NCBI GenBank assembly: GCA_919901895.1
Contig: CAKKQI010000411.1
Location: forward strand, 1 to 13,479
Reading direction: 5' to 3'
Length of the DNA: 13,479 nt
DNA from: Candidatus Brocadiaceae bacterium
GTDB taxonomy: Bacteria; Planctomycetota; MHYJ01; JACQXL01; CAKKQI01
The notes under the pieces are model-generated. The model was not told where the DNA came from, ran no database searches, and was given only the letters and a program-made list of their open reading frames with translations. This document shows, one piece after another, positions 13,260-13,479 of the stretch. A program made the position numbers and the translations under genes. Position 1 is the stretch's first letter. Each line of letters begins with the position of its first letter.

Positions 13260-13479
13260 ATGAAACTCCGGCTGACCCGCCAACGATTTAAAGAATTAGT
13301 TGAAGAAGCCATCAGGCAATTGCCTTCCAAATTACAAAGTTACCTTTCTAACGTTCTGATCCAGATCCAATCACGTCCAACCAGGGAACAATTACGGCAA
13401 TGGAATATTCCATCTACTGTGCATCTTTTAGGATTTTACCACGGGGTTCCGGTAAGTAAACGGAGCAAGGACGACACCT
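13260..13479 (+). CDS. Zinc metallopeptidase-family protein (PF06262 type), 3' end outside the window
   Basis: An open frame from ATG 13260 runs to the window edge (73 codons). The start MKLRLTRQRFKELVEEAI, the segment RQLPSKLQSYLSNVLIQIQ, the 'P(S/T)xEQL' piece PTREQLRQWNIP and LLGFYHGVPVSKRS match the small 'possible zinc metallopeptidase' family, in which this N-terminal half is followed by the HExxH zinc motif. That motif would lie beyond the window, so activity cannot be judged. No strong ribosome binding site is visible before the ATG. Nothing in the sequence links it to the PurD-like gene; a repeat element separates them. Confidence 0.75.
   Translation, partial: MKLRLTRQRFKELVEEAIRQLPSKLQSYLSNVLIQIQSRPTREQLRQWNIPSTVHLLGFYHGVPVSKRSKDDT

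Overview
The window looks like a chromosomal segment of an uncultured Gram-negative (diderm) bacterium. Evidence for an outer membrane is direct: exported proteins with Sec signal peptides and a probable outer-membrane beta-barrel ending in Phe. The SH3-like 'LKDGxxLxGxI' exported protein, the regulatory PTS cluster and the abundance of palindromic repeats remind me of groundwater Planctomycetota/Omnitrophota-type genomes, but that placement is an inference with low confidence. All recognised genes lie on the + strand and are packed tightly.

Layout: (1) 3-419, the 3' part of a MOSC-domain protein interrupted in frame by a palindromic repeat. (2) 508-2928, aspartate-semialdehyde dehydrogenase (asd) with a Phd/YefM-type antitoxin fused in frame at its N terminus, then an exported TPR protein. 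(3) 2995-5650, truA, a CvpA-type membrane protein and a family-4 glycosyltransferase. (4) 5717-6487, a calcineurin-like metallophosphoesterase. (5) 6518-9483, a stress and phosphotransfer cluster: hpf (ribosome hibernation), a PtsN-like EIIA, HPr and Enzyme I. No sugar permease (EIIB/EIIC) and no HPr kinase is visible here, so the relay looks regulatory. (6) 9496-11726, an exported protein with a C-terminal double CxxC motif and an outer-membrane barrel protein. (7) 11775-13142, a divergent PurD-like ATP-grasp enzyme. (8) 13260 to the end, the start of a PF06262-type zinc metallopeptidase.

The most unusual theme is repeats. GC-rich palindromic elements sit between genes and also, as intact reading frame, inside proteins: in the MOSC protein (about 39 codons), in Asd (about 16-20 codons) and in the N-terminal tail of the glycosyltransferase. 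This resembles the in-frame palindromic elements described from Rickettsia. A composite two-part element (GC-rich hairpin plus an ATAAAATTT hairpin) occurs twice in opposite orientation, at 3754-3871 and 13143-13216. A third family, with core GTGTAATC, appears to supply the GTG start codon of truA and flanks the leader of the EIIA gene. Three homopolymer tracts (A7 in the antitoxin-asd junction, G9 against the EIIA start codon, T8 in the barrel protein's signal peptide) lie where a one-base slip would change expression or reading frame. They are either contingency-type switches or sequence errors.
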